Shown here: in pieces, positions 32,957-43,658 of the stretch
How positions within the stretch are numbered: the stretch's first letter is position 1
How the letters are laid out: each line of letters opens with the position of its first letter
Origin: Spiroplasma mirum ATCC 29335
Lineage (GTDB): Bacteria > Bacillota_I > Bacilli_A > Mycoplasmatales > Mycoplasmataceae
Reading direction: 5' to 3'
Assembly (NCBI RefSeq): GCF_000565195.1
Contig: NZ_CP006720.1
Coordinates: forward strand, 124,001 to 188,000
DNA length: 64,000 nucleotides
Made by a program: the position numbers and the translations under genes
The notes under the pieces: model-generated
What the model was told of the DNA's origin: nothing
The model's database searches: none
Seen by the model: only the letters and a program-made list of their open reading frames with translations

Positions 32957-34105
32957 ATGAATAATAAAAGAGACTATTATGAGGTGTTAGGAGTTAGCAA
33001 TAATGCTAGTGATGATGAGATTAAAAAAGCTTTTCGAACATTAGCTAAAAAATATCACCCTGATGTTTCAAAAGAAAAAGATGCGGAAGCGAAATTTAAA
33101 GAAGTTAATGAAGCTTACGAAGTTTTATCAGACCCCAACAAGCGGAAAATGTATGATCAGTTTGGTCATGCTGGGGCCCAACAACAAGGTTTTGGTCAAG
33201 GATTTAATGCGAGTGGTTTTGAAGATATTTTTTCGGGGGGATTTAGTAGTTTTGGTGGTTTTGGCGATATTTTTGAAAATTTCTTTGGCGGTGGTAGTTC
33301 TCATCGTAAACAACAAAAACAAGATACGCGTCCCATGAAGGGCCAAGACATTGGCGCTCATGTAACAATTTCCTTAAAAGAAATGATGTTTGGGACAACC
33401 GTTAATTTAAATCTAACATTAGATAAAACTTGTGAAGTATGTAACGGAGCGGGGGCTAAAAACCCTAAAACAGATATTCACACATGTACGACTTGTGATG
33501 GTTATGGTTATGTTAATGTTGAACAACGAAGTTTATTTGGAATTATTCAAACTCAACAAACCTGTCCGGATTGTAAAGGAACAGGAAAAGTAATTACTAA
33601 TAAATGTCCAAAATGTCGGGGGAAAGGGAGATACCAAGCCAAAGAAAAAATTGACTTGGAAATTCCAAAATCAATTATGCCAGGTCAACAATTACGAGTT
33701 TGGGAAAAAGGAAACTATGGTTATAATGGTGGACCGCGCGGAGATATTTACTTAGATATCTCAGTTAAACCAAACAAATACTTTAAACGAGTTAATGAAT
33801 ATGATTTATTTTTAGATTTACCAGTTAATTATTTAGATGCCTTATTAGGTGGTGAAATTATTGTTCCTACTTTTGATGGGGAAGTGCGTTTAAAACTACC
33901 AAGTAATACAAAAACAAATAGTATCTTTAACATTCCTAACTACGGTTTCTTTAAATCACCAAGTTCAAATAAAAGAGGAGACTTAATTGTTAATGTTATT
34001 GTTTCGGTGCCAACTAAATTATCAGCTGAAGAACGCCAAAAACTAAATGAATTAAAAGAAATTAGTACTTATAAAATGGATATGGATTTTATGAAAGATT
34101 TATAA
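32957..34105 (+). CDS. dnaJ: Co-chaperone DnaJ
   Basis: Stimulates DnaK ATPase and delivers substrates. 382 residues with the full type-I layout: J-domain ([23 protein letters not shown] at about residue 35), Gly/Phe-rich linker (75-115), four zinc-finger repeats [27 protein letters not shown] and CPKCRGKGR between about 160 and 220, and the C-terminal barrels. ATAGGAGGTTA precedes ATG 32957. A strong terminator follows immediately and closes the heat-shock block. Confidence 0.96.
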   Translation: MNNKRDYYEVLGVSNNASDDEIKKAFRTLAKKYHPDVSKEKDAEAKFKEVNEAYEVLSDPNKRKMYDQFGHAGAQQQGFGQGFNASGFEDIFSGGFSSFGGFGDIFENFFGGGSSHRKQQKQDTRPMKGQDIGAHVTISLKEMMFGTTVNLNLTLDKTCEVCNGAGAKNPKTDIHTCTTCDGYGYVNVEQRSLFGIIQTQQTCPDCKGTGKVITNKCPKCRGKGRYQAKEKIDLEIPKSIMPGQQLRVWEKGNYGYNGGPRGDIYLDISVKPNKYFKRVNEYDLFLDLPVNYLDALLGGEIIVPTFDGEVRLKLPSNTKTNSIFNIPNYGFFKSPSSNKRGDLIVNVIVSVPTKLSAEERQKLNELKEISTYKMDMDFMKDL

Positions 34106-34106
34106 T

Positions 34107-34133
34107 AAAAAATGGTTTTACAACCATTTTTTA
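34107..34133 (+). terminator. Terminator of the heat-shock operon
   Basis: Perfect 11-bp stem AAAAAATGGTT/AACCATTTTTT with a TTAC loop right after dnaJ. Confidence 0.88.
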
Positions 34134-34157
34134 TTTATTTTTATTTATGGTTATTCA

Positions 34158-34445
34158 TTAGTTAAATAGCAGGTAAAATTCTCATTGTCATAAAAATAAA
34201 TAGTAGTCGCAAAATTGTAAAGTAAATGCTAAGACCTTAATTCCTTCGCTACTAGTCTTTTCATTTTGCTCAAGTTTTCTTTTCATTAAAACTGTGATTG
34301 GAACTCAAATAAATAACCTTGTTAAAAATGTTAGAATACTAGTAACTCAACAAATGATTACCAAAAGTTGGTATGCTTTTTGCTGGTTATTTTGTAAATC
34401 TATTGTGTTTATTCTTTGATTAATTGTATTCTTGAAATTTTTCAA
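34158..34445 (-). CDS. Small putative membrane protein
   Basis: An open minus-strand frame of 95 codons that appears only when TGA is read as Trp (four such codons). It starts at TTG 34445 with no in-frame ATG upstream, because TAA lies directly before it, and there is only a weak purine stretch ahead. The middle, YQLLVIICWVTSILTFLTRL, is a good membrane helix; the rest is charged, and the end is aromatic-rich. It could be the 3' remnant of a longer membrane-protein gene. Without it, this 370-base gap between dnaJ and the rhodanese gene would be empty apart from terminators. Confidence 0.4.
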
Positions 34446-34464
34446 AAATTACTGCTCTTATTCT

Positions 34465-34494
34465 AAAAAAAATGCAAGAATTTTTGCACTTTTT
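34465..34494 (-). terminator. Terminator of the rhodanese gene
   Basis: On the minus strand AAAAAGTGCAA pairs with TTGCATTTTTT across a 6-base loop with one G-T pair, ending in a T run, 13 bases after the rhodanese stop. Confidence 0.7.
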
Positions 34495-34506
34495 ATTGGG
34501 ATTTTA

Positions 34507-34833
34507 TTATTTGTCTTGTTTATTTTTTCATCGATAATATCCATAAATACCATGGGTTAAAACAAACACATTTTTATAACCAAGTTTTCGTAATTGCGCT
34601 GCGGCATCGCTGCTGCGGTTTCCACCATTGCAAAGGGTTATAATTAATTGTTCTTTGTCCTTTAAATATAAGCTTGGATCTTGCAATAAGTCATAAATAT
34701 AAATATTTTGTGCTCCTGAAATTCCTTGCAATGATTTAAATTCAACTTCCGTTCGCACATCTAATAACAGCGCCTTATCTTTTAACTCTTCAAAAGTTTG
34801 ATTATCCATATAAATACTATTTTGATTGTTCAT
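34507..34833 (-). CDS. Rhodanese-like sulfurtransferase domain protein
   Basis: 108 residues, a single rhodanese domain. LLLDVRTEVEF is the N-terminal signature and ITLCNGGNRSSDAAAQL holds the active-site loop with the catalytic Cys. TGA at 34530 is Trp and the frame ends at TAA 34507. ATG 34833 is chosen because GAGGTGG sits at good distance; a GTG further upstream would overlap it. Such domains carry persulfide sulfur; the partner is unknown. It stands alone between dnaJ and pnp. Confidence 0.88.
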
Positions 34834-34995
34834 TTTGTTTACCACCTCAATCTATCTCTCTTATATTTTAATATAATATTTGATGAAATAACCAAATAAT
34901 AAAATAATTGTATGTTAAAATAAATATGGTTTTAATATTTTTAAATATTTAAGATTGAATTGTGTGCAGTAACAGAGAGGGAATAATATTTTTGT

Positions 34996-37101
34996 ATGGA
35001 TAAAAAAGTTTATGAAACAATTTTAAACGGTCGGAAATTAATTGTTGAATATGGACAATTAGCAAAACAAGCAGCAGGTAGTGTTTTAGTAAGATATGGT
35101 GATACAGTTGTCTTAGTAGCGGTTACTGTAAGTGATCAGGCTAGTGAAAGCGATTTTTTTCCGTTAACAGTTGTTTTTCAAGAGAAATTATATTCGGTGG
35201 GAAAAATTCCTGGCGGTTTTTTAAAACGGGAAGGAAAACCAAGTGAATATGCAACTTTATCAGCGCGAGTTATAGACCGTGCGTTACGTCCGTTATTTTC
35301 TGAAAATTTTCGTAACGAAGTCCAAGTTGTTATTAATGTTTTGGCCGTTAATAATGATAATGATGTGCGAATTGCGGCGTTATTTGCTGCTTCGTTAGCA
35401 ATTTCAATTTCTCCAATTCCATTTAATGGTCCAATTGCGGGCGCCTTAGTAACAATTGATAATAATGGTAAAATAATAATTAATCCTACTTTAGATGAAT
35501 TAAACAATGGCAAAATGGAACTAATTGTAGCGGGAACTAGGGATGCAATTAATATGGTTGAAGCAGGTTGCCAAGAGATTAGTGAAGATTTAGTGTTAGC
35601 AGCCATTTTAAAAGGTCACGATGTTGTGAAAGAATTAATATCATTTCAAGACCAAATTGTTCAAGCAGTAGGTAAACAAAAAATGCAAATTGAATTATTT
35701 AGTGTCCGTCAAGAAATTCAAGATTTTGTAAAGGCTAATTATCAACAGGCTTTAATTACCTCTGCAAATATTGCAAGTAAGCAAGAACGTTATCATCAAA
35801 TTGAAAATATTAATAATGCTGCATTAATGGTATATGAAGAAAAACAATATAAAAATGAAAAAGAAAAAAAACGGGTAATGTTAGAATTAAACACTTGCTT
35901 ACATAATGTTGTTCGTGATGAAGTTCGTCGTCAGATCACAATGGATAAAAAACGCTTGGATGGTCGAAAAGTTGATGAAATTCGCAGTTTAACAAGTGAA
36001 ATTGATTTATTACCCGTTGTTCATGGAAGTGCTTTATTTACACGTGGTGAAACACAGGTAATGACAATTGTGACATTAGGAGCATTAGGAGAAAACCAAA
36101 TTATTGATGGTATTACAGATGAAGAAGGAAAACGTTTTATGCACCATTATAACTTTCCGCCATTTTCAATTGGTGAAACAAGGAGAATGGGATCACCCTC
36201 TCGCCGAGAAATTGGCCACGGAGCCCTGGGGGAAAAAGCCTTAGCGCAAATTATTCCTAGTGAAAAAGTCTTTCCTTATACAATTCGGTTAGTTTCCGAA
36301 GTTCTGGAATCAAATGGAAGTACTTCGCAAGCATCAATTTGTGCATCGACGTTAGCGTTGATGGCGGCTGGTGTACCAATTAGCGCTCCAATTGCTGGAA
36401 TCGCTATGGGCTTAGTAATGGAAAATGATCACTATACTATTTTAACTGATATTCAAGGGATGGAAGATCACTTAGGTGACATGGATTTTAAAGTTGCTGG
36501 TAGTGAAAAAGGAATTTGTGCTTTACAAATGGATATTAAAATTACGGGGATTAGTTCAGAAATTTTACAAGAAGCATTACTGGCGGCTAAAAAAGCTCGG
36601 AAAGTATTGTTAGCCAATATGTTAGCAACAATTGCCACTCCACGTAATCATTTAGCACCAACAGCTCCGAAAATGAAAACCTTTATGATTCCCATTGACA
36701 AAATTAGAGAAGTTATTGGAACGGGGGGTAAAGTTATTAGTGCCTTAATTGAAAAATCTGATGATGTTAAAATTGATATTGAAGATGATGGGCAAGTTAC
36801 GATTTATCATAAAAATTATGAATCAATTGAAAAAGCATACCAATTTATTAAAGACATTGTGTGGCCAGCAGCTGTTGGTGAAGAATACGAAGGTAAAGTT
36901 GTTAAAATTGAAAAATTTGGTGCTTTTGTTAACTTGAAAGAAGGCGTTGATGGTTTAATCCATATTTCAAAACTTTCTGATAAACATGTTGGCAAAACAG
37001 AAAAGATTGTTAATTTAAATGATTTAGTACGGGTGAAAGTATTAGAAATTGATGCCAAAGGAAAAATTAAACTAGGATTAGTAAAGATTATTAGCAAATA
37101 A
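34996..37101 (+). CDS. pnp: Polyribonucleotide nucleotidyltransferase (PNPase)
   Basis: 3'-to-5' phosphorolytic RNA-decay enzyme. 701 residues with two RNase PH domains (GDTVVLVAVT..., then SGSAL-like GSALFTRGETQVM near residue 345), a linking helical domain, a KH domain (IREVIGTGGKVI, about 575) and an S1 domain (EYEGKVVKIEKFGAFVNLKE, about 630-695). ATG 34996 has GAGAGGG 14 bases ahead, longer than usual. The gene stands alone on its strand after the rhodanese gene and before plsX. Confidence 0.96.
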   Translation: MDKKVYETILNGRKLIVEYGQLAKQAAGSVLVRYGDTVVLVAVTVSDQASESDFFPLTVVFQEKLYSVGKIPGGFLKREGKPSEYATLSARVIDRALRPLFSENFRNEVQVVINVLAVNNDNDVRIAALFAASLAISISPIPFNGPIAGALVTIDNNGKIIINPTLDELNNGKMELIVAGTRDAINMVEAGCQEISEDLVLAAILKGHDVVKELISFQDQIVQAVGKQKMQIELFSVRQEIQDFVKANYQQALITSANIASKQERYHQIENINNAALMVYEEKQYKNEKEKKRVMLELNTCLHNVVRDEVRRQITMDKKRLDGRKVDEIRSLTSEIDLLPVVHGSALFTRGETQVMTIVTLGALGENQIIDGITDEEGKRFMHHYNFPPFSIGETRRMGSPSRREIGHGALGEKALAQIIPSEKVFPYTIRLVSEVLESNGSTSQASICASTLALMAAGVPISAPIAGIAMGLVMENDHYTILTDIQGMEDHLGDMDFKVAGSEKGICALQMDIKITGISSEILQEALLAAKKARKVLLANMLATIATPRNHLAPTAPKMKTFMIPIDKIREVIGTGGKVISALIEKSDDVKIDIEDDGQVTIYHKNYESIEKAYQFIKDIVWPAAVGEEYEGKVVKIEKFGAFVNLKEGVDGLIHISKLSDKHVGKTEKIVNLNDLVRVKVLEIDAKGKIKLGLVKIISK

Positions 37102-37148
37102 GAGAATAATCATTTTTCTTTGATTAATTACCAATGTAATACTTCTTT

Positions 37149-37157
37149 TGCTATAAT
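37149..37157 (+). promoter_or_regulatory. Extended -10 promoter of plsX-rnc
   Basis: TGCTATAAT, an extended -10 (TG-n-TATAAT), 28 bases before the plsX ATG. No good -35 hexamer is visible. Confidence 0.5.
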
Positions 37158-37185
37158 TAAAAAGAAATAAGGAGTAGATAATATC

Positions 37186-38190
37186 ATGAATAAAATTGCA
37201 ATTGATATGATGGGGACTGATTTGGGAATCACCCCAATCCTTGGTGCGGTTAAAATTTTTCTTAAAAAATATCATGATATTAATTTTGTCTTTGTGGGGA
37301 ACGAAGAAGAAATTAAACATGAATTAAAAAATTACAAATTAGATCCAGCACGTTATGAAATTTTCCATGCTTCAGAAATTATTGCGATGACTGAAGGACC
37401 CCTTGAAATTAGGCGGAAAAAAGATAGTTCAATGGTACGAAGTGCGGAATTACTAAAGGAACAAAAAGTTAATGCTTTTGTCTCAGGTGGGTCAACGGCG
37501 GCTTATTTAGCAGCGTGTCATTTTATTATTGGGGAAATTGAAGGAATTTCTCGTCCTGCTTTTATGCCTTTTATTCCAACCGTTACAAAGGGTAAATATG
37601 TTATGATGTTGGATGTGGGAGCTAATTTAGAAAATGACGCCCAAGATTTAGTAAATTTTGCGATTATGGCGGATGTTTATGCCCGGGTTATTTTAAATTT
37701 GCCTAATCCTAAAATTGGTCTGTTAAATATTGGCGAAGAAGCAAATAAGGGTAAAGAATATCATAAGAAAGCTTACCAAATGTTAAAAACTAATAACAAA
37801 TTAAATTTTTATGGAAATATTGAGTCTCGTCATATTACAAGTGATCTTGTTGATATTATAATAACTGATGGTTTTACCGGAAATATTGCATTGAAAGCAA
37901 TTGAAGGAATGGCCAAAAATTTAATGACAGTTTTAAAAAAAGAATTAACAAAAAATATTATTCGGAAAATTAAAGCACTAATGTTAAGAAAAGCATTTAA
38001 AGGGGTAAAAGAAACCTTTGATTATCGAAATAATGCTTCAGCTTTAATGCTGGGTCTTAACCAAATTGCAATTAAAACCCATGGTAGTAGTGATCAAAAA
38101 TCATGGATTAGTACCTTAGAAATGACTAGAACTGTTATTAATAATGATGTTGCCAATAAAATTAGAGAAGCGATTAAGGAAACAAACTAG
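37186..38190 (+). CDS. plsX: Phosphate acyltransferase PlsX
   Basis: Makes acyl-phosphate from acyl-ACP (or recycles it) for phospholipid synthesis. 334 residues. The start NKIAIDMMGTDLGITPI is the family's D-x-M-G-G-D-like motif (here MMGTD), and MLDVGANLENDAQDLVNFA, GLLNIGEEANKG and DGFTGNIALKAIEG are all standard blocks. AAGGAG precedes the ATG. rnc follows 18 bases after the stop, the very common plsX-rnc pair. Confidence 0.94.
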   Translation: MNKIAIDMMGTDLGITPILGAVKIFLKKYHDINFVFVGNEEEIKHELKNYKLDPARYEIFHASEIIAMTEGPLEIRRKKDSSMVRSAELLKEQKVNAFVSGGSTAAYLAACHFIIGEIEGISRPAFMPFIPTVTKGKYVMMLDVGANLENDAQDLVNFAIMADVYARVILNLPNPKIGLLNIGEEANKGKEYHKKAYQMLKTNNKLNFYGNIESRHITSDLVDIIITDGFTGNIALKAIEGMAKNLMTVLKKELTKNIIRKIKALMLRKAFKGVKETFDYRNNASALMLGLNQIAIKTHGSSDQKSWISTLEMTRTVINNDVANKIREAIKETN

Positions 38191-38208
38191 TTTTAAAGGA
38201 GTGATTAG

Positions 38209-38943
38209 ATGTCATTTGAAAATAAAACACCAGAAAATTTGGTGTGTGAATTAAAAGAATTTTTTCAGAAATATAACATTGAAATTAAAAATGGAAAATA
38301 CTATTTAGAAGCCTTAACTCATAACTCTTATGCAAACGAAAACAATTTATCATACACATATCAACGGTTAGAATTTTTAGGGGATGCCATCCTTGCCAAA
38401 GAAATTTCGTTATACTTATTTCGAAAATATCCTAATAAAAATGAAGGGGAGATTACTAATTTAAGAAGTAAAGTTGTGCGTGAATCAACCTTAGCTGAAT
38501 TAGTGCGAAAAATGAATTTAGCACAATTTATCTTGTTAGGAAAGGGAGAAATTAAAACAAAAGGGTATGAAAAAGACCGTATTCTAGCTGATATTTATGA
38601 ATCAATGATTGCCGCTTTGTATTTAGATACCGGTGAAGAAACAACACGTCATTTTATTTCCGACACCTTAATTGACTTTGCTGGTTCACCAGCCTTTCTG
38701 GATAAGATTCGTGATTACAAAACAGAGTTACAAGAATTCTTACAAGCCAGTGATTCGCGGGCATTAGAATATAAATTAATTGAAGAAATTATGCCACCGG
38801 AAGGAAACAAAATTCTTTATCGGATTGTAGCTGAAATTGATGGGGTGCGCTATGGCGAAGGGCAAGGCTATACTCATAAAGAAGCTGAACAAATTGCCGC
38901 ACGCAACGCGCTAAATAAATTAGCAAAAAATACAATTGAGTAA
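38209..38943 (+). CDS. rnc: Ribonuclease III
   Basis: Cuts double-stranded RNA, including rRNA precursors. 244 residues: catalytic domain with RLEFLGDAILAKEIS (signature with acidic metal ligands) near residue 48 and DIYESMIAALYLD near 130, then a C-terminal double-stranded RNA-binding domain with YGEGQGYTHKEAEQIAARNAL. AAAGGAGTGA precedes the ATG. Co-transcribed with plsX. Confidence 0.95.
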   Translation: MSFENKTPENLVCELKEFFQKYNIEIKNGKYYLEALTHNSYANENNLSYTYQRLEFLGDAILAKEISLYLFRKYPNKNEGEITNLRSKVVRESTLAELVRKMNLAQFILLGKGEIKTKGYEKDRILADIYESMIAALYLDTGEETTRHFISDTLIDFAGSPAFLDKIRDYKTELQEFLQASDSRALEYKLIEEIMPPEGNKILYRIVAEIDGVRYGEGQGYTHKEAEQIAARNALNKLAKNTIE

Positions 38944-39039
38944 AACTTTGTGGTAGTTTATTAAAGATAAACTATGGTGAAGTTTTACACCTTTGCAAAT
39001 AAAAAAATATTAATTTAATAAAAATAAATGGAGTAAACT

Positions 39040-42000
39040 ATGATTTTGATTAGACACTTATTTAAAAATTTTTGAAAGAGTTTTACCAAAAATACTTTAC
39101 AAGTATTAGGGTTATTTATGATGCTGATTGTTATTATCACAATTTTTTGTGGTTTAATTTTATCGCATAATTTAGCTTATAGCCAACTAGATAAAATTGG
39201 ACAGGGATCATATGATACCAATGTAACTTTTACGATTAGTGATAAATTAAAAATTAAATCACGCGTAAACAACTTATCATACAGTTTAGTTAATATTAAT
39301 TATTTGGATGATAAAAACAACCCTAATATTAATCAAATGGAGAAAGCTAATTTTAGTCTAAAAAAAATCAATGGTTATTACCAAATTATTTTAGATTCAA
39401 AAACAACCCATGTGGGACAATGGTTAGCATCAAATAGTAATAATGAATATTTTCAACAGCAATTAAAAAAGAGTGATACAGTAGCCATTAATTTTCGAAA
39501 TGATATTTTACCAAATAGTGATTTTATCTTAACCGATGATGAATATAATGAATTAATTAGTTATACTGTAACGAATGGAGAGTGAATTCCCTTTGTTAGT
39601 GTTGATGCTAAAACAAAAGATTTATCAGGTTATGAAATTTTTAATAACCAGTATAAAGATTTTAAAACTAACCAGGATAGCATTAATGAGTTAGAGATAA
39701 AATTAATGAATACTGTTATTTTAGGTTCGGTCATTAATAAGGGTTTTATTTATGAAACCCTAGATGTTTATGATATTTTTAAAGCACAGTATTATTATAT
39801 TCAAAATATTAAAACGGGTTATTGGTCAACCCCAATTATGGTTAAGGGGAATTATCAAGAATTTTTAAATTATATTGCGCCCGATGGAATTGCGCCTATT
39901 ATTATTAATCCGAGTTATGCACGTAAAAATGATTTAAAAATTGGTGATGTTATTAATATTTATAATAATTATTATCGGATTTTAGGGTTTGGGACTAGTT
40001 TATTTGTAAACCAAGATGTAAACAATGGTAATTTTGTTTATAATCCCTACCTATGGATGCGAAACCAAGATTTTCTTAAATTAAAATCATATTTACCAAA
40101 TATTACACGGTTAGTGGAAAACCAGTGAACAATTAAGGGTGCTTTTGCTGATAACCAGTTGAACCCTGGTTTTAAGGATAATAAGCAAGGAAGCTGGAAT
40201 AACTTTGCTAATATTTATCAGGATGGGAATATTAATTTAACTGGTAAACCTAACAATGAAATAAATTCAATGTTACTATTAATTATTAATAAAGAAGAAA
40301 TTATTTGATCAATTTTAATGGCGATTTCAATTCTGTTAATTGTTTCATCTTTTATTATGATTAGTATGATTGTTAATAAATTATTATTAGTTAATCGTGA
40401 AATTATTGGAAACTTAAAAGCCCAGGGCTATTCAACGATGGTTATTACAACACTTTTATTATTATGTTTCTTTGTTTTAATGCTCATTATTTCCACGATT
40501 GCGATGGGGACGAGTTGGGTCTTTTCCTTTATTCTTAATATTACATATAGTGGTTTTTTAGAACTAACAACTTACTTTTCAGTTCCAAACTGAAGAATTG
40601 TGCTATATGATTTTGTCATTCCAACAGTCATTGTTTGTGGTTATGCTTTTATCTTCATTTTCTTAGAAGTTCAGAAAAAACCACTGGTTTTAATGAAACC
40701 AAAAGTGGTGAAAGCACCAATTCTCAAAAAAGGTTATTTAACAAAGTTTTTAGGATTCATTAAGCTGAACTTTAAGCAAAAAATCAGTTTAAAATTTGCC
40801 TATGATGCTAAATGAAAATTATTATTAACAATTATCGCAACGACCTTAACGGGGGCAATGCTTTTTACTGGTTTAACAACAATTATTAACTTTTCGCAAG
40901 TTAATCTTAATTTGCGTTACAACATGAATTGAAAATATGCTTATCAGTATGATAATAGTTATCATTATGATTTAAAAAACAAAGCTCCCTATGATTATTT
41001 AGTTTATGATAGTTCCCAAGATGTTATTACTAGCAATGTTGCCGGTTATAACATCCTAGACCCCTCGCAAAAAATAACTACTTCTGAATTAGTCTTAAAA
41101 AAATATCAACTCAATGGGAAGGCTGTTTGTGGGCCATTTGTTGACGGTAGTACGGATTTAAAAAGTTTAAAATATTTATGGTTAAATGCTAATAGTTATG
41201 GATGATATGTTAATAATTGTAAAGGAACAAGCCATTATGACCAAATTACCTCTTTTATTAATTCGAGTACCTATTATTATTTTATTGAAGAATTAAGCCG
41301 TAATAATGGAATTCTTACTTTGGGTTATCAACCAATTATTTATGGTAAGCAACAACAAGAATTATTTGCCCTAAATAGTTATTTATCAACTAATTTTGCT
41401 TTAAATTATGGTTATACCGAAAACTTCTTAAATAGTTATCGCCAAGCTAATTTAAAATCACCAATTGATATTTCAATCCGTAGTTTTTATCAAAATTATA
41501 TTAAACCATGAAACTTTAGTTGGATTAGGGGTAATGCGACCCAATTTTATCAATATGAAAATGATAATTTATTGTTTGTCCCTCGCTTAGAAAACAAAAC
41601 TAATATGGAATGGTTCTTTAATGAGATTACTAGTTTTGATGATCGTGATTCTCAGAAAAGTTTATTATACTATGCACTTCATCCTAACCAGTATACAATC
41701 AATAGACATGTTAAAGAAACAATTTTATTAACTAATAAAATTAAATCATTAATTCAGAATGGAGACTGGTTTTATGCCCATACCCCGGGTTGAAAACCAT
41801 CCAATTTTAAAGTGAATGTTTATCCAATTATTGTCAATAAAGGTTTCCAATTTTTAAAGGGAGTTAATATTGGTAATGTTTTGACAAGCAATTTTAACGA
41901 GAAATCAGTTACGTTCTATATTGTGATGGATGAATTTAACAACGGAATGAAAAATATGATTTTAATTAATAATTACGCCACAAAGGGATTGGTCCAAAAA

Positions 42001-42591
42001 GACTTAAACCAACTTTATTCATCCCTTAATCAAAATGAAACTTACCGCTATATTGGTTTTTATGAGCGGAATAATAATTATACCGTTGATCCTTCTAATC
42101 CAAAAACATATGATACGGCTCCTATTTATAATGGGACGCAAAATTTAACTAATATGTTTGAAAAGACAGTTAATTTACAAATTCTTTTATTCTTAATTTA
42201 TTTGTTAATTTTAGTAGCATCTATTGTAGCATGTATTTTCCAAATCTTTATTATTACTAATATTATTGTAAAAGATAACTTAAAAGTGTTGAACAGTTTT
42301 AAAGCATTAGGATATTCAAACTTATGAATTTTTAACCGGATGTTCTTGGTTTATTTACCAATTATTATTATTAGTTGAGTTATTTCAATTCCAATTGGGA
42401 CATATGTCATTGACATGATTCGCCAGCAAATTATCTGAAATATGCTCGCATATGTTTCTGCAGCTGTTAATGTTGGGGACTACTTAATTAGTTTCTTTGG
42501 CTTAGTAGCAATGTTTATCACCGCATTTGTTTTAAATAAAGGTTTTATGGATCGACGATATCCAATGTTAAAAACAATGAACTGAAATTAG
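39040..42591 (+). CDS. Large FtsX-like ABC transporter permease
   Basis: 1183 residues in one frame with many TGA Trp codons. It has a membrane helix near residue 25, a large extracellular region (about 50-420), three helices with charged loops near 425-580 (including GNLKAQGYSTMVI, the coupling-like loop of FtsX permeases), another helix near 600, a second extracellular region (about 630-1030) and three final helices with LKVLNSFKALGYSNLWIF. So it is a tandem duplication of the FtsX/MacB permease unit fused in one chain. The substrate is unknown and no ATPase gene lies beside it. AAATGGAG precedes ATG 39040. Confidence 0.8.
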
Positions 42592-42620
42592 AACATAAAC
42601 AAAATTTGTTTATGTTTTTT
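42592..42620 (+). terminator. Terminator after the large permease
   Basis: Stem AACATAAAC/GTTTATGTT around AAAATTT, followed by T4, directly after the stop. Confidence 0.8.
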
Positions 42621-42694
42621 ATGCACGACAGGGATATTTTTTAATGATCAAAATAACATTGTGCTATATTTTAGTTGATAAAGTAGAGAACATA

Positions 42695-43153
42695 ATGTGG
42701 ATAAGAACAATAAGTGAGGTTAATTTTAATGGGTTAGTTTTGTTAAAAAAACACCATCAATTTAATGAATTTTATCAACAACAAAGTTATCGGAATGCTA
42801 AATTAACAAAATTATTAAATGAAACGATTGAACATAGTGTTACCATTGAAGAATATAGTCAACACTTTATTAATTTATTAGTGTTGATTGTGGAAGAAGA
42901 TAATCAAGATTTATCAGATGAAATGATGATTCAAATTGGAATGGTAATGTCTTATTGCCATGGGATTACCTTGTTTTGTGAAAAATTAGACCAGGTATTA
43001 CTTAAACAAAAAGAAATTATTCAAGCCTTTATTAACACCGTTAAAGAATTAAATGTGGAAATTATTTTAGAATTAACAAAATACCAAGATTTCCCGATGA
43101 ATATCTTAACTAATATTTTTAATGAAATTTTAAGTTTTAAAACCCTTCACTAA
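42695..43153 (+). CDS. Hypothetical protein, 152 residues
   Basis: A soluble, helical, charged protein from ATG 42695 (MWIRTISEVNFNGLVLLKKH). An in-frame ATG at 42644 would add 17 residues, but it lies only 24 bases after the terminator hairpin, leaving little room for a promoter. No clear domain is seen; the sequence is rich in Ile, Leu, Glu and Gln without membrane segments. Family unknown. The stop is TAA 43153 and about 200 bases without a recognised feature follow (43154-43362). Confidence 0.55.
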   Translation: MWIRTISEVNFNGLVLLKKHHQFNEFYQQQSYRNAKLTKLLNETIEHSVTIEEYSQHFINLLVLIVEEDNQDLSDEMMIQIGMVMSYCHGITLFCEKLDQVLLKQKEIIQAFINTVKELNVEIILELTKYQDFPMNILTNIFNEILSFKTLH

Positions 43154-43362
43154 TTTTTGACAATTTAAGAAAAATTTTGAACAACATTACGAACGCAGGT
43201 GCTAGATTATCAAACGAGTAAGGAGGTTTTTAAACTTTTTATTTTATATTTTTTCACTCCCAAAGCCCTCATTGATTTCTTTAATAAATTATTAGTTAAC
43301 AAGTGCTAGTTTCATTGTTTAAGAATAGTGATATAATATTTATGAATAAGGAGATGACGACC

Positions 43363-43544
43363 ATGAGGGAAGCATTAAAAGGTTCAAGCCTAACTGAAGA
43401 AGAAATTTTAAAAAAATTCAAGAAATTTAAAAAAATTTTGATTGTACACCAAATATGATTGATGGCATTGGGTTTTGTGCCAAATCATTTGGTAAAGATG
43501 GTAAATTAATTACTGAAGAAGTTGTTACTTCTAATTCAAAATAA
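43363..43544 (+). CDS. Small hypothetical protein with a probable missing base
   Basis: ATG 43363 follows AAGGAGATGACG and an extended -10 TGATATAAT at 43329-43337. It reads MREALKGSSLTEEEILKKFK, then leaves frame in AAAAAAA at about 43430. One more A would continue as NFDCTPNMIDGIGFCAKSFG to TAA 43544, about 60 residues in all, with two Cys. The first frame, read with TGA as Trp, ends a few codons later at TAA. A terminator overlaps the stop. Family unknown. Confidence 0.45.
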
Positions 43545-43573
43545 AAACATTATTTTATTAAATAATGTTTTTA
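43543..43573 (+). terminator. Terminator after the small gene
   Basis: Perfect 13-bp stem AAAAACATTATTT/AAATAATGTTTTT with a 4-base loop. Confidence 0.85.
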
Positions 43574-43658
43574 TTTTGGTGATTTCCTGTCCACTTCCTT
43601 TGATAAATTTATATAATTAATACGAAAATAATTGAATGACAAATAAAAGGAGAATAGT

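Noticed and set aside
35178-35606. A 142-codon open frame on the minus strand inside pnp
   Set aside because: Antisense to the RNase PH domain of PNPase; no start signal and unlikely composition.
43154-43362. A structured RNA (SRP RNA or similar) in the gap before the small gene at 43363
   Set aside because: No conserved SRP, 6S, RNase P or tmRNA motif is visible and no promoter spacing fits; I see nothing identifiable there.
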